This document shows, piece by piece, positions 31,831-43,560 of a stretch of DNA of 64,000 bases. The position numbers were made by a program, and so were the translations under genes. Each line of letters starts with the position of its first letter. Position 1 is the first letter of the stretch. The stretch covers positions 7,254,001 through 7,318,000 of the forward strand of contig NW_015622541.1 in assembly GCF_000835495.1 (NCBI RefSeq), in the 5' to 3' direction. A model generated the notes under the pieces. The model did no database searches, was not told the origin of the DNA, and worked only from the letters and a program-made list of their open reading frames with translations. The DNA comes from Cladophialophora immunda (lineage: Eukaryota; Ascomycota; Eurotiomycetes; Chaetothyriales; Herpotrichiellaceae).

Positions 31831-34486
31831 TCACGTAACCATGGAAAGACCCAGATACGGTGCTCCATCTTTCTCCCATCTCTGATTCTCGATGCTCCAC
31901 TCATATCCTTTGCCGATTGGTTCCAGAGAGTAATAGTCACCCAGCTGAGTTGATTGTTCTTCCTGCCCGCGATAGACGCTCAGGACATCATCGGCTCTGA
32001 GGGCGAGGTCTGGTGACCCGGATGTAGAGCCTATCTGGACCTTAACCTTCGGAAGCCAGCCTTCTGGATCGTAAGACACATCCATCAAGGCGACGCCGAT
32101 ATAGTCACATTCGATGAACGTTTCCGTGGTGTCTTCCACGCGCGGGAGCTGAGTCGGTTTGACAACCAAACAAAACCTTTGTCGACGATAGCATGTAAGA
32201 ACCAGATATTCGGTCGGATGCTGGAGTGCAACCATCAGTTTCCGCTGGGAAGCGCTGTGCATCATGAAAGGTTCGACGTCGTTTTCACGCAGCGATGACA
32301 GAGTCCGCGCCAAAAATGTGCCAGTCAATGAGCCGCTGTCGCTATCAACATCAAGTTTAAGCAGACCCCAGGTGCTATTTTGTAGAATGATAGTTGTTGA
32401 CCCAGAAAAAAGATTCGAAGGGCACCAGGAGAGAGGTCCACGTTCGACCACTGTGGGAGATCCATGAATCAATATGCCTGCATCGACTTGGCGATATGAG
32501 GTGACGATTTGTTGCATTATACGTGCCTCCATGTTGACAGCATCCATGTCTGGCTTCACCCCAGCCAGGAGGCCTGCAACCACAACCCGATCCCTTGGCC
32601 AGGAGTTGTTTCGCGATTTGAGATTTCGCATCAGGTTCCGCACTGAACGAGGCTCGACGTTTGTCTTCAGCAGCCTGTGGATGACTTCCGTTGCTATTCT
32701 ATGACCTAGGCAGTCGTGGAGTCGGGAGGCCAGGACATCTCTCCTCAGGTCTTTGATCAATGGCACTCGGTCGTTGTTGGGATCCTTGAATAACACCTTG
32801 ACGCTTCGAGATGATACGAGCTCAACAGCTGTCCAACCCCGTGTGAACCACGGGCTCAGCACCAAAGCCAGGCAAGGAGTGCCATCATCCTTCCAGGGAA
32901 TGTTGACCAGATATTCGTCGTGGACCACGGTATGCTTGGCCGAGCTGAAGTTCAGTTGCATGTCACGAAGAGCTTTCGCACGCAGCTTCGGATCTGAAGG
33001 GATTGAGACGGTGTCTCACCAGACACCCACACAGTCCAGGGCTTTTGCCACTTCGCAAAAGTATTGGAAGAGGCACCTGTTCACCACGCCAGGCCCATTT
33101 GTACCTGCGCCAGTTCCGTCAGACCAGACATGTGATATGGCGATATATTCTCCGTCGGTCAGAGCAGGTGCGTCGCGAGACGCTGTCGACAATTCCACCG
33201 CCTTCCAGATCAACCGATCGGCAGGCTGCAGGGATGTTCGAGGGAAATGTATTGCAGGGCATGAGGAGATGTCAGACCCCCAGCATTTATGCCGTTGCGC
33301 AACTCGAGTGCTATCGAGCAATGCAAAGTCACAATGATCAGAGGTACAACCCTCATGGGTGATCGCGCCCGACGAGTCAGCAAAGCTCGCAACGGCCGGT
33401 TGTTCCCTCAAGGCGAAGTCCTCTTGATGTCTGAAATAGCGGGCTCGAGTGGCTTGTGTATCACCAATCATGAGCAAAAGGGCTGGTAGGTCTTGATCTT
33501 CCCGGGGACAACATGAAATGAGATTGAACAGGCGGTATTTGCAGCTCCCCAACCGTTCAGCCTGGCCGATGGCACTTGTGACGTCCTCTTCATACACCTC
33601 GTCCGGGCACCAGAAAGTGGAAGAATGTGCGGCTACCAGGGCCGACACGCGAGAACGATCTGGGGTGTATCCGACGTCCATTCTATAAATCCATTCCACC
33701 AGATCATAGATCGTTCTGTCAGGTAGCACGTAAGAGCTCAAAGGAATCCGTTTCTCACCAGACCTCGGATCCTTGAGGCACTGTAAGAGAGATAGTGAAA
33801 GATTGATCTTCACCTGCGGCTGGCCATGTTGATGATAGTGACCTAGGGCCGTAAGGTGGCAGGAAATCCACTGGATCATCCAGTCGAAAAAGGCGACACA
33901 CCAGACTGGACCACGAATGTTTCTTGATAGCAGCGCTTTGTTTGCCTGACAATCTCGACTGAAACATGCCTTAATGTGAGAGTCTTTGGCACAATGGTAG
34001 AGCCTCTCAAGTGTCGAAAAATGGTCTGTAAATATTTGGGTGGTATCCACGACCTGAACTGTAGCGTAAAAAGCTGGATTTTTGGAAATCCAATAAGTTG
34101 CAGCAGAACGATCGAAGAAAGTGACATACCTTGCCTATCATATTGTTGTCGAAATTAGCACAGGGTGATAGAGACATGGGTGTTCTCGTCGCCGGCGGCA
34201 GGCCTTCCAACAGGCTTCCTTCTGCCAACAGCCTCCTTTTGCTGGTCCATTCCATCCAAGCCGTGTCCAGAGGGCTTGGGTAAAACTTATCTCGGCCATC
34301 GAGGAACTGTCGAATGTCGGGAGGCGTAGGAGGATCTTGGCTGGTGTCATTGGAGCCCGACCCTAATTCAGCCTCGACATCGCTGCTCTGTCCTAATGAG
34401 TCAGTGGCATTCATGCCCAAGGAGTAATGGAGATATTGAACCTCTATCACCCTTATCGCCCTATCCTTAGAGAAGCGCCACTTCAT
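31831..34486 (-). pseudogene. HET-domain (heterokaryon incompatibility) gene with an in-frame stop
   Basis: HET proteins trigger cell death on non-self fusion. Exon 1 is 34130-34486 and exon 2 runs 34053-31831, with the intron at 34054-34129. Conceptual length is about 859 codons. The HET signature EYIAISHVWSDGTG is present. The frame then reads GVGVW, TGA (33016-33018), DTVSIPSDP and continues uninterrupted for 395 codons. The family has Trp-Asp-Thr here (WWDT/WVDT), so TGA most simply replaces TGG. The only local splice signals would give a 26-bp intron, too short to be real. The downstream frame has no other lesion, so the break looks recent, or the site is read through or is a sequence error. 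The product as written stops at about residue 464. Confidence 0.8.
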
Positions 34487-35220
34487 TTCGGGGTCGTATT
34501 CGCATGAGATATCAAGTCAAGCGAGGAGTTTGCGCTTATTCCCTTTCAGTCGAAATATAACGCTATTTGTTTGGGGGTGTTAAGACTGTTTGATGAGTTG
34601 ACGTGATTCTGAAGCGGAGACGTGACGGATGAGGCTCGATATGTCCGAGTGTTCTTGGCCGAAGGACGCGGAAACGCCCAATTAGCCCCTTTGATCAGCA
34701 ACAAGGCTATTAGTATACCTTGTGCAGAACGCGTCGACCGCTTTCGATGGAGGTTTGTACGACGATATATCATCTTGTCATACCGCTCTGCTTCTGTCTC
34801 GATTCTTTCACTCGTACTCTACTAGACTTCCCCATCAACGGGACATAGCAAGGCCCGTTCCGGTGCCCAATTGTGTCTACGAATAGGAACACCAACGGGT
34901 TCTATCTAGACGGGCTCGAATCTCGCTTAGTAACGGCCCGTGAATCACTAGTCAACGACTAGTCAGTAAGGCGTCCAACTCACACATGCAGAGAGGCCGG
35001 ACAAGTTTCGACTTTCCACTATCACAACATTGAGCATCCTATCGATAGCCAAAGCCCTGCCCGAGTCCGCCAGGAACAACTCCATAGTGCCATAAGAATT
35101 GTGAGACGACTGCATCCCTGAGGATCAAGTGTGGATGGCAGTTGTGCGTTGTGAGTTCTGATAGCGCTCGAGGTTGATCACACAGACCAAGTTCTTGATT
35201 GAACTCGACGGATTCAGCGA
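34487..35220. other. Intergenic region between HET pseudogene and two-TM gene
   Basis: Divergent upstream region. It contains a small perfect hairpin near 34947-34963 (ACTAGTC-AAC-GACTAGT). No gene is seen. Confidence 0.5.
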
Positions 35221-36643
35221 ATGGGAGACCGACAGATAATGGATGAAATCATGGAGGATGCGGCTGGCGTTTCTGGCATTCAACAGGGCGGACAACCCGA
35301 AGGCGCCACTCATGCTGCTACTCTGCGCTTCGCTCCAACCACCGAGGAGCTGGATGACCATGACCTCCTCACAGAGGCACCTCCCAGCCAGGACATCAAG
35401 GGAGCATCGGAATACCCAGACAGCAGAATCAGCCCCCAAATGTCGAGGTCGTCAAAATCCATCCGTCTAGAGCCGCCGCCGGTGGTGATGAGGCCACCCA
35501 AGGTCAGGTTTGACGGTTTCAGCTCAGCGGCTTTGTCGTGGTTTGCATGGAACCGCAACGAGGAGAAAGATCTCCCCGACTGTGCAAGATCCATGCGTCG
35601 GTCCTACTCGTACCGATCGACTTTCCGCCTTTTCGGGTTCAGTGTGTCGAAGGATGTCAGCTACAAAACGTCGGAGAGCGGGATCGTTGCCGCGATGCAG
35701 AATGTTCGCCTGGTGAGTAGAACTTCTAGGATAAGACAGTCTGCCTTACCTGGATTGCTGATCTATATCTGTCGGTCAGGGCTGGGGGAAGTCGGAGACC
35801 AATTGGGTACGCGACAAGCTTCCACAAGCACGGCAGAGATTTGGTCTTTCCGGTAGCGGGCAGGGAGAATCCCCGGATGAAGAGGCGCAGGACGCCGCCA
35901 GCCAAGATCAGAGCAGTACCACGGCGGCGGTAGAAGGTCAGAAGGCTTCGAAAGAGCCCAAACACACGATCCCTCGCATCGCACACCCGTGGCACCTTGA
36001 CTACTATTATGTGGTCGTCGGCATCATGGGCGACGAGATCGCGCCCAAGGAGACCCTCCGCCGTGTCATGGAGATCGACGGACTGTTCCAGCAGATACGC
36101 AAAGCGCACAGATACCTGCGCAATCCCGTTCGAAGGGCGATGTCGCTCAAAGAAGTCTCTGGCTTCGGCATCTACCAGTGCGATCCCAGCAAAGGCTACC
36201 ACCGAGAGGTGGAATTGGACAGCGAAACGGAGAGCGCGCTCGCAGAACTCTGGCGGAGTTACAACACCCACAAGCTCGACTACGAGGGTCGCTGGCTGCT
36301 CTGGATCCACCAGCATTTCAACAACAGCTCCAAGAACCCGGAGGCGGGCACACTGACCCTGGAGCTGCGACTTCGGTGGTCCGTCTTCAAGGTCGTCTTC
36401 TGGGGTGTCGTGCCCATCCTGCTGAGCTTGGCTGTGGGCTTTTCGTACATGTACTCGGACCACGGAGAGGTTGATGACGTCGCAGTCGCAGAGGCCGCGT
36501 GGGTTATTGCAACTTATATCATCACAACGTCGGCGCGTGAGTGATTCTCTCCCAAGAACCCTTTGCCCTGCAGGGAAACTGACTTGGATCAAACAGTGAT
36601 CTTTGCACTGTTGGCCGTTATCACACAGCTTGGAGATATTTGA
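35221..36643 (+). CDS. Unrecognised protein with two C-terminal membrane helices
   Basis: I do not recognise the family. Exons 35221-35712, 35780-36536 and 36597-36643 give 431 residues; the last exon is needed to complete the second helix (ITTSALIFALLAVITQLGDI). The N-terminal half is hydrophilic with Ser/Glu/Gln-rich low-complexity stretches. A conserved-looking core follows (HLDYYYVVVGIMGDE, then EIDGLFQQIRKAH). The C-terminus has hydrophobic segments about 372-396 and 405-428 joined by an acidic loop. This layout of cytosolic body plus terminal TM pair occurs in fungal proteins of unknown role. The HET pseudogene is divergent to it. Confidence 0.75.
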
Positions 36644-36976
36644 ACTGCCTTCCTGTGACCTCTGCGTCATTCGCTAGAGCACAGTATGGTCTAGAACAGA
36701 TCCCTTCGTTGTTGGGGGCTGGCTATCACCTTCCCCGCTGCCACCATGCACAGACGCAGCCGTCGAAAACAAATCAGTCATGACGATTAGACGTTGACTG
36801 TTGATCAGGGGCACCGGCGTTCGGACAGGCGTTTGAGCGAATGAAACAATTAGACAACCTCCGAGCGTAACCTGTGAACCAGAAAAGAAAACGGGTGTTC
36901 ATCGTGTAGCTACCGCGAATCGCTAGTAAAGACCCTGGGCCTGGCCTTAGCCGATGTTCAAGGAGTGGGTAAGGCT
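36644..36976. other. Short convergent intergenic region
   Basis: 3' regions of two convergent genes. Nothing else is seen. Confidence 0.5.
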
Positions 36977-37969
36977 CTAGGTCCTCCACTGAAGCCATCC
37001 GCTCAAATCTACCAGCGGCAGTGTGATGGGAAAGTCCACAGCAGCCAACAGCAACGCCAGCAACAGGTACCACCCGGCCATGCAGCTCACCCCAAGGCTT
37101 GCGCCGCCAATATAACAAGTAGTTCCCGCGCCACTTCCCCCGTCCGCCAGCAGCCAGAAAGTCGTCGTCAGCAACGTAAATCCCCAGAACAACCCGGCGA
37201 AGATGATGACAAAGACCAGATTTGTCCGCAGGGCGCAAACGAGGTAAATCAGACAGAGAACGGCCATGAAGATCATGAAGAAGCCGAAAGAGGCGTTGAA
37301 GCCTTTGCTTTCTAAGCCCGCAGTGATGTCTTTCGGGTCAGGCGAGTATGCGCCAAAGGCGTTGAAGAATGGGAGGAGAGTGGCGCCGTAGGAGAACCAG
37401 AAGCCGCCGAAGGAGGCGAACACGACGAACGGGAACGTGTTGCCAGCCACCCATTCGAGGAAGCCGCCCAGGAGCATGAGCACGCCGCCGATGAAGAAAT
37501 ACGCCCCGCTGTGGCAGAGGCAATCAGACTTTCTGTCTCGGGAGTGGGTTGGGAGGTTGGGAAGGGACGTGTGCACTTACACCGACGCAGCTCCATTTCC
37601 ACCCGCCCCTCGCCAGCCCATCAGGTCACAGCTCAGCGGGCTCAGACAAAGTAAGAATCCAACAATAGACAGTGGCGTTGGATTGCCAAATGTTTGCTTC
37701 GTGCTTTTGCCTCCTGCGGGCTCTTGGTTCTGTGCCTGCAAGAACATCCGATCGAACATGTCGGCCGGGATCGACACCATGGTGGCGTCTTGGAACGACG
37801 GGGGAGGCGCTTGTGGCCTTGGGGGTATGTATTTGGTCTTCTCGTCCATGTAGAACTGCGCCTCAAATGACTGCTGCGAGTATGGTATACTTTGTGGACT
37901 GGGCGGTTTATAGTAGTTTGAGTGTGGTGGAGGGAGAGGGCCTCTGATGTCAAAGGGTGCAGATGCCAT
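36977..37969 (-). CDS. GPR1/FUN34/YaaH-family (acetate/ammonium) transporter
   Basis: Six-helix membrane protein of the AceTr/ATO family, linked to acetate uptake or ammonia export. Exons 37581-37969 and 36977-37508 give 306 residues. The signature NPxPL appears as FGNPTPLSIVGFLL, followed by WRGAGGNGAASVGAYFFIGG, LEWVAGNTFPFVVF and FNAFGAYSPD, all expected in this family. The N-terminal about 95 residues are Pro/Gln/Tyr-rich and cytosolic, as in fungal members. The ATG at 37969 starts MASAPFDIRG; an upstream frame extension has no ATG. The exact substrate is not determined. Confidence 0.92.
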
Positions 37970-39727
37970 TCTTGCAGTCAAGATAGGTTGAAAGGTAGAG
38001 CAACTGGCTAGACACAAATAATGGTAATAGGAAAGGGTGGTGATTTCAAGGATGGGCGGAGCGACTAGACAAGGACAGAACGTAGAGAGAAGAACAGTCC
38101 TTTATATTTCCCCTGCTTGACCACGAGGAAAGCCGCCAGCCGTGCCAGCTCTGTGATATCCGCAGCGACATCCCAACAGCATGCAGAGTCTGTAACATGG
38201 CCTGCCTCAGCCTCAGCGATCACCACCGTCCAGAACCAGTAAAAGGACAGGAAGACGGTTTGCGCAAACATTGGCAAAAGTCTTTCATCCCTTGCGTTGG
38301 CGCAAGCCGCCCAAGAAGTGTTTGGGGAAGCTTGGAAGTTCTTGGTACATATACACACTTACCGAAACCTTCGCATTGAGTGCTGCGAACTCCGTCGAAG
38401 GTGAAACGACTCCGAAGTCTGGGGGACCAAGCCAGCGGGAGAAGGTGGAACGTCAAGGGGTCTCAAGAGAGGCTTGGCGCTCAGGGGCTCGGATAAGCTG
38501 AGCATCCCATTGGTGCGGGCCGCAGCCTATCACGGTCTCCATATGTGCGCTGTAGGGCTGCAAGGGGAAGGGTGAAAGTCTGTGGACTCGGACTCACAAA
38601 TGCTTAGTTCACACAAGCAAGGATTCTACAATGGCTAATGCACACAGCTCAGCTGAACACAGCTCAAGAGCATCGGAGGTAGGCAAACAGACACAGAGGG
38701 TTCAGCTCCAATGCCCAGCCCCCTCTTTTCTACACCCAGTCGTCGTTGAAGAGATTCAAAAGGCGTTCCACTGCCCCTGACGATCAGAGCATTTACATGC
38801 CTGTCATGCATCCAGGGACATGAGACCCAAATGAACAGAGTCCACGTAGTCAGAGTCGCTTCAACAGGACAGGTTCCTAGACTCTTCCAGATAGACCGGT
38901 GAACAGCTCTTTGGCTTCGTTGTAGGCTCCCAGACCTTGTACACAGCAAGCACGCGAGCACACAATACACAAGGATGGGCGATGCGAAAACTGCCGAGAC
39001 TGAAAACGCCGTTGCGAACCGGACTATCGTCTTCGAGTTTAGGAAAGACAAGCCTTTGTCTTTGCCTCAGGTAAGGAGCGAAGAGTCCACCAAGTGCAAT
39101 TGATATCTGCTAGGTTAGCAGGAGTAAGCTCTCATCCATGCTGTATGCCAGAAAGCACTGACAATAAGAAGCAGGACTGATAAGCTGTGGGTGTCCCTCC
39201 TTGGTTGATGATGCTCGGTGCTGGGGCTACGACAAGCCCTGGCAGCTTTCATGTGTCCCGAAAATGTGCACCTTCTCCTTCGCACTTCATCCGCCCGTAA
39301 CGTCCGGCGCTGCCTTAGACTGAATGAAACCCAGTCTCAAACAGTCAAAGATCAAGGTTCAGAACCTCACCAGCGCCTGCAGGGCTCGGAATTCGATAGA
39401 CACATCGACGAAATCTGCCTATCAAAAACCCTTTCATTCTTGCTTCACGAAATTCATTTGCTTCTTGGAACGAAAAAGAAAATCTGAAGTCCGAAATGAG
39501 TGGCAGGAGGGATTGCACACAGAACGAACACTGTTCGACGAACGATTGTAGGTTCCCAGGTCGATAGACTCGATACTGGCACCCGGACACATGCATTGTC
39601 GACTGCTATATCCCCGTCCGCTGTCACATCACGAGTTCCTCCTACTGTGCTAACCAGAAATCGAACCACTGGGCAATGGCTCTAAGGCTCTCTTCCTTAG
39701 CATAACCTGTCAATTGGTCAGCCACAC
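37970..39727. other. 1.76-kb region without a supported gene
   Basis: It holds the transporter promoter. A 42-codon plus-strand ORF (38975-39103) contains a good donor (CAG|GTAAGG at 39071) but no downstream exon could be matched. Other frames look like chance. No repeats are seen. Confidence 0.45.
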
Positions 39728-40653
39728 TCAAGTTGAAAGCTCCAACAGCTCCCAGATATGAATCATCGACATACGCTCGTAGGGGTTGTCCAAGTTGCAG
39801 CGAAGCGCAAACCCGTGTTCAACACCCGAGAATAGCTGCAAGTTATATGGTTTCTTGTCTTCCTGGAGGATCTTGATGGCATCATTGCGTGCGGCAGTCC
39901 CAAATGTGTGGTCGGTCTCGGCGCAAGACAGAAAAAGAGGTTCTTGAAGAGCTTGTGTTAGTCGAGTCACCGCGGAATATGCTCAAGCTATCTTACTCTT
40001 AAGCCGCCGGAAATGTGTCTCCTTCAAGAAGGCCGGGTGGGCGAACGCGCCGGCAGTGCAGATGTCTCTGGCTAACTCGTTGCAGACATATGGAGCCCCA
40101 AAACAATACCTGGCACAGGTGGTCAAAATCAAGTCAAAGCTCTCATACCACCAAAAGATGACATACCCGACGCACGCATATTTTGTCGTGGGTGAGCCAA
40201 ACTGAGCCTTTACAGCCTCGACCCAACCCGGCACCACCTCATCTGCGAATGCGATGTGCTTCTTCTTCCATGCTTCATAATCAAACCCTGGAGCAGGGTC
40301 ATCGCGACTCTTGCGATGCTTCCACACCGGGTCCTGGGAATCCGCATCAGCATCAGAGAGCCGTGATTCCTTGTGGTCGTGGAAAGGCTTACCCCTCGAA
40401 AATAATCCAATCCTATACACGTATAGCCGGCATCCGCAAAACCGTCCATGACCAGGAAACCGTTGTTGAAGAATCCCCATACGTCAGGGAAGTAAAGCAC
40501 GACGTTGCCATTGTTCCTACCCTGAGGAGCCGAGATGTATGTCTCAATACCAGCGACCGTCTCGGTCCGGCCCCTGGGCTGCCCCTCGTGTAGCGTGCCT
40601 TTCAAGCAACACTCGCCCGACGGCTTTGCGAGATATCCTTCTTTGTCCGCCAT
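39728..40653 (-). CDS. Dienelactone-hydrolase-family alpha/beta hydrolase
   Basis: Cytosolic hydrolase of the carboxymethylenebutenolidase family, which opens dienelactones or other esters and lactones. Exons 40393-40653, 40167-40333, 39997-40109 and 39728-39951 give 254 residues, in phase throughout. The Cys-Asp-His triad of the family is visible after splicing: Cys145 in GYCFGAP, Asp194 in CAETDHTF and His226 in GVEHGFA. The nucleophile motif itself is created across an intron (GG|G TAT TGT). The ATG at 40653 begins MADKEGYLAKPSGECC, usual for the family. It is divergently transcribed from an SDR gene across a 485-bp spacer, suggesting co-regulation. Confidence 0.92.
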
Positions 40654-41138
40654 GGGCGCTGTGATTCTGCCGAGCAAGATCTCCTTCGCGACTATCCAGA
40701 ATGACAACGTTAGTCAATGCCCTTCCCACTTCGAGGATTTGTTTCTTTCGAGATGGCGGGATCACGCAATTCTTCCGACGGCTATTTCGAGCGACGGAAG
40801 CCCGTTTCATCCTTTCTCCAACTGTGCAATTCTCCAAGCCGGTCAAAAAGCCGGTGATCCAATCAGAGGCGCAAGAACCCCATCAAAAGTACCTTATACA
40901 AGCTTTTGCAGGACGTGTCCCCGCAAGCGGGCATCGCCCGCAACCGGTTATGAGGCATCGAGAGCCATATATGACACCCAGTCATGTGCTCTGGCGATGT
41001 CGGAGACGTTGAAGGCTTCAGAAGACTACAATAAGAGGTAGGTAGGGAACTTGGGTGTTTTACGGTTTCTGACACAAGAGGATTCCCTGACCACGTTTGA
41101 CACCACTGCATGAGGTGTACTGAGTTCGGAAAGACACA
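40654..41138. promoter_or_regulatory. Divergent spacer between hydrolase and SDR genes
   Basis: This 485-bp head-to-head intergenic region presumably contains both promoters. No specific binding site stands out. Confidence 0.45.
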
Positions 41139-42280
41139 ATGGCTTCGAACACATCCCACCCACCCTTCCGTTTCGACGGCGAAGTCGCCATCGTTTCTGG
41201 CGCAGGTTCGCGCATGGCTGGTAAGACCACTTACTCAGCCTGAACCTCCTTCCATCATCTTTGGCTGAACACCCATTCAGGTGAAATTGGCAACGGGCGT
41301 GCGACGGCCATTCTACTCGCTCGGCAAGGCGCCAAAGTCGCCCTTCTGGACATCAACGTCTCGTGGGCCGAGGAGACCAAGCGCATGATCGACGCGGAGG
41401 GTGGCATTTCAGCCGTCATCCGCACGGACGTCACAGATGAATCATCATGCAAGGACGCTGTGGCCAAGACGGTCGAGCTCTTCGGCAAGGTGACCATCCT
41501 AGTCAACATCGTCGGCGTCGGCGGCGCCATGGGAGATGCCACGACGGTGGACCTTGCGGCTTGGGACCGCGACATGCGCATCAATGTCACCAGCATGGTC
41601 CTGATGGCGCGATATGTGGTCCCCGAGATGCGTAAGGTCGGCCGGGGCGCCATTGTCAATTTGTCCTCGGTGTCCGGCTTGCAGGGCGGCAATCCGAGCC
41701 TGTTGTACCCTACAAGCAAGGGTGCCACTGTTCAGATGACGAGGGCGATGGCCGCGCAACATGGGACGGAGAACATTAGAGTCAACTGTGTGTGTCCCGG
41801 CATGGTGTTCACTCCGGTCAGTTTCTGCCTTGCCCTTACTCAGTTCTTGTATCTCGTTTCTCTCTTCCTTGGTTTATCTGCCCAGTGATCTCTCGGTATT
41901 GCTCGAGACATTCTGTCACAGAACCCTGTCCCAGCGACGATGCTAACTCGCCGGCATTGAAAGATGGTAAGGAGCCGTGGTATCTCCGACGACTTGAGGC
42001 AGGCCAGGATAAACCAAAACATGTTGAAACAAGAGGGCACTGCCTGGGATGTGGGATACGGTAATCCTTTGTTCTCCTGCATTCTGCGGTGCCTGATGCT
42101 GACGGTTCTTCGGTAGCTATTCTGTTCTTGTGTAGCAAGGAGGCCAAATGGATCACTGGGCTGATCATGCCAGTCGATGGTGGCACTACAGCAGGGAAAT
42201 CAGTTGCGGATAGGCCCGCGCTGGCGGCCGATGTGTTGGCGGAGCAGATGACAGGCATACCGAACAAGGCAGGGCAGTAG
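41139..42280 (+). CDS. Short-chain dehydrogenase/reductase (classical SDR)
   Basis: NAD(P)-dependent oxidoreductase with a Rossmann fold. Exons 41139-41220, 41281-41816, 41964-42060 and 42117-42280 give 292 residues. The cofactor loop is GAGSRMAGEIGNG, created by joining exons 1 and 2. It is followed by NIVGVGGAM (NAG-like motif), the catalytic Ser in NLSSVSG (about residue 157), and Tyr170 and Lys174 in YPTSKG. The C-terminal LIMPVDGGTTAGK is the usual final strand. Exon 3 (MVRSRGISDDLRQARINQ) was located by reading the family pattern between two introns. Substrate unknown. Paired with the hydrolase, a lactone/alcohol pathway is possible. Confidence 0.92.
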
Positions 42281-43252
42281 GTCCCTCATGAAAGGTTGTG
42301 CGCCGTGGGAATCCGATAAAGATCGGCTTTTCGATCAAAGGCCCAGAGCCACCAACGAAAGATATCAGCTCCAGTGCTGGAGAGATGTCACCCCGAAGAG
42401 GTCCTCCGAGAATGGCTTCGGCGGCCCGTTGTTGCGATGTAAAGGCATAGTTCGTCACAGTGCTTTGGATATAGCCAGTGGATAGTCAGCCGATCTTGGA
42501 ACCCTAAGAACTATAGGTCGAATGAACCAAATGAACGACTGGTATCTTTGAGCGCGTGTTTATCTGCGACGGCAATGATAGTTGGATATAGAATTTGATG
42601 CTGTCTGTCTCAACGATGATCCATGATGGCCATGCCTCTGCACGCAGAAACCTGGTCATTGCAAAGTTGCAAGAAAACTTTTCGCGGCTTGCGATTTGCT
42701 GCCGATGTTTTCATATTACGTGCATGTTAATCTACAAGGACTGGGAGACAGAATGGCTGACATGGCCATAGCTAACATATTTCTATCTGGTGTTCGTTTT
42801 GTGTTTCGACGAGGCGATCTCAGCCTGATGCTGCGTTGCCTTGCAGAGCACAAACCTCCGCATTTTTGAATTTGGTCCCCTTGCTATTGACACAGGTGCT
42901 ATAGTGAACTGGTGTACTGGTATACCACGAAGTCCTTTCCCTTGGTTGCCCTTTTTGCCGTCTCCTCATATACTTCCTTTGCCCGGTCGCCCAGTGGCGT
43001 TTGGGCCCTTGCGTCTTTCGCCGCCGTCATCGCCAACCGCAGGTCTTTTTACATCAGATTGAGAGCAAAGCAGCCGCCGTAGTCACGGTTGGATGGTGCC
43101 GTATCGAGGATCCTAAGGAAAGGATGATCGATCTCGGTAGCCCAGCTCTTGCCTGTGGCAGTTTTCATTAGGCTCGTCAGAGCCTTCGGGTTCATTCCCC
43201 ATTGGATGGCGGCGTTGAAAATTTAGGAGGCGGCAATTGTGTTCAATGCAGT
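42281..43252. other. Gene-poor region upstream of the MITE
   Basis: No supported gene. The sequence leads into the MITE at 43253. Confidence 0.5.
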
Positions 43253-43560
43253 CAGCGTGGTTTTCGATACCGTATCGATAAGCCCGATACAATACCTGGT
43301 ATGAATTGTATAGTATCAGTATTATAATAATACTCTTGGTATCTCGTAACTAGTGCTAATCCAGAACTAGCTTATCTATATCTAGACTAGCGTGTAAGTA
43401 CTCTCTGAATTCTTGTCCCCACTTAATGGCCTACTCTCTAAGTTTAGCCCCCTAAACTAAAGTATTATGATACTACTAATACTAGCGATACTAGTAATAC
43501 CAGCTAATACTAGCATTACTATGATACCTTTTGATACCCGGGGTATCGAAAACCACCCTG
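43253..43560. mobile_element. 308-bp hAT-like MITE
   Basis: Terminal inverted repeats of 19 bp (43253-43271 and 43542-43560) match at 18 of 19 positions; the inner 15 bp are identical. The end sequence begins CAG(C/G)GTGG, resembling hAT termini. The interior is AT-rich with many TA-steps and short repeats (atactag, gatact), and no coding capacity. Sub-terminal palindromes (GATACCGTATC at the left, near-perfect GATACCC/GGGTATC at the right) are present. The 8-bp flanks (aatgcagt / cgcagact) are only partly alike, so any target duplication has decayed. Confidence 0.7.

Noticed and set aside
33000..33040. A 26-bp GT-AG 'intron' that would remove the HET stop
   Set aside because: Far shorter than any other intron in the window, and it would delete conserved HET residues.
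35726..36670. Long minus-strand ORF opposite the two-TM gene
   Set aside because: The plus strand has consistent splice sites and TM helices; the minus frame has no motif.
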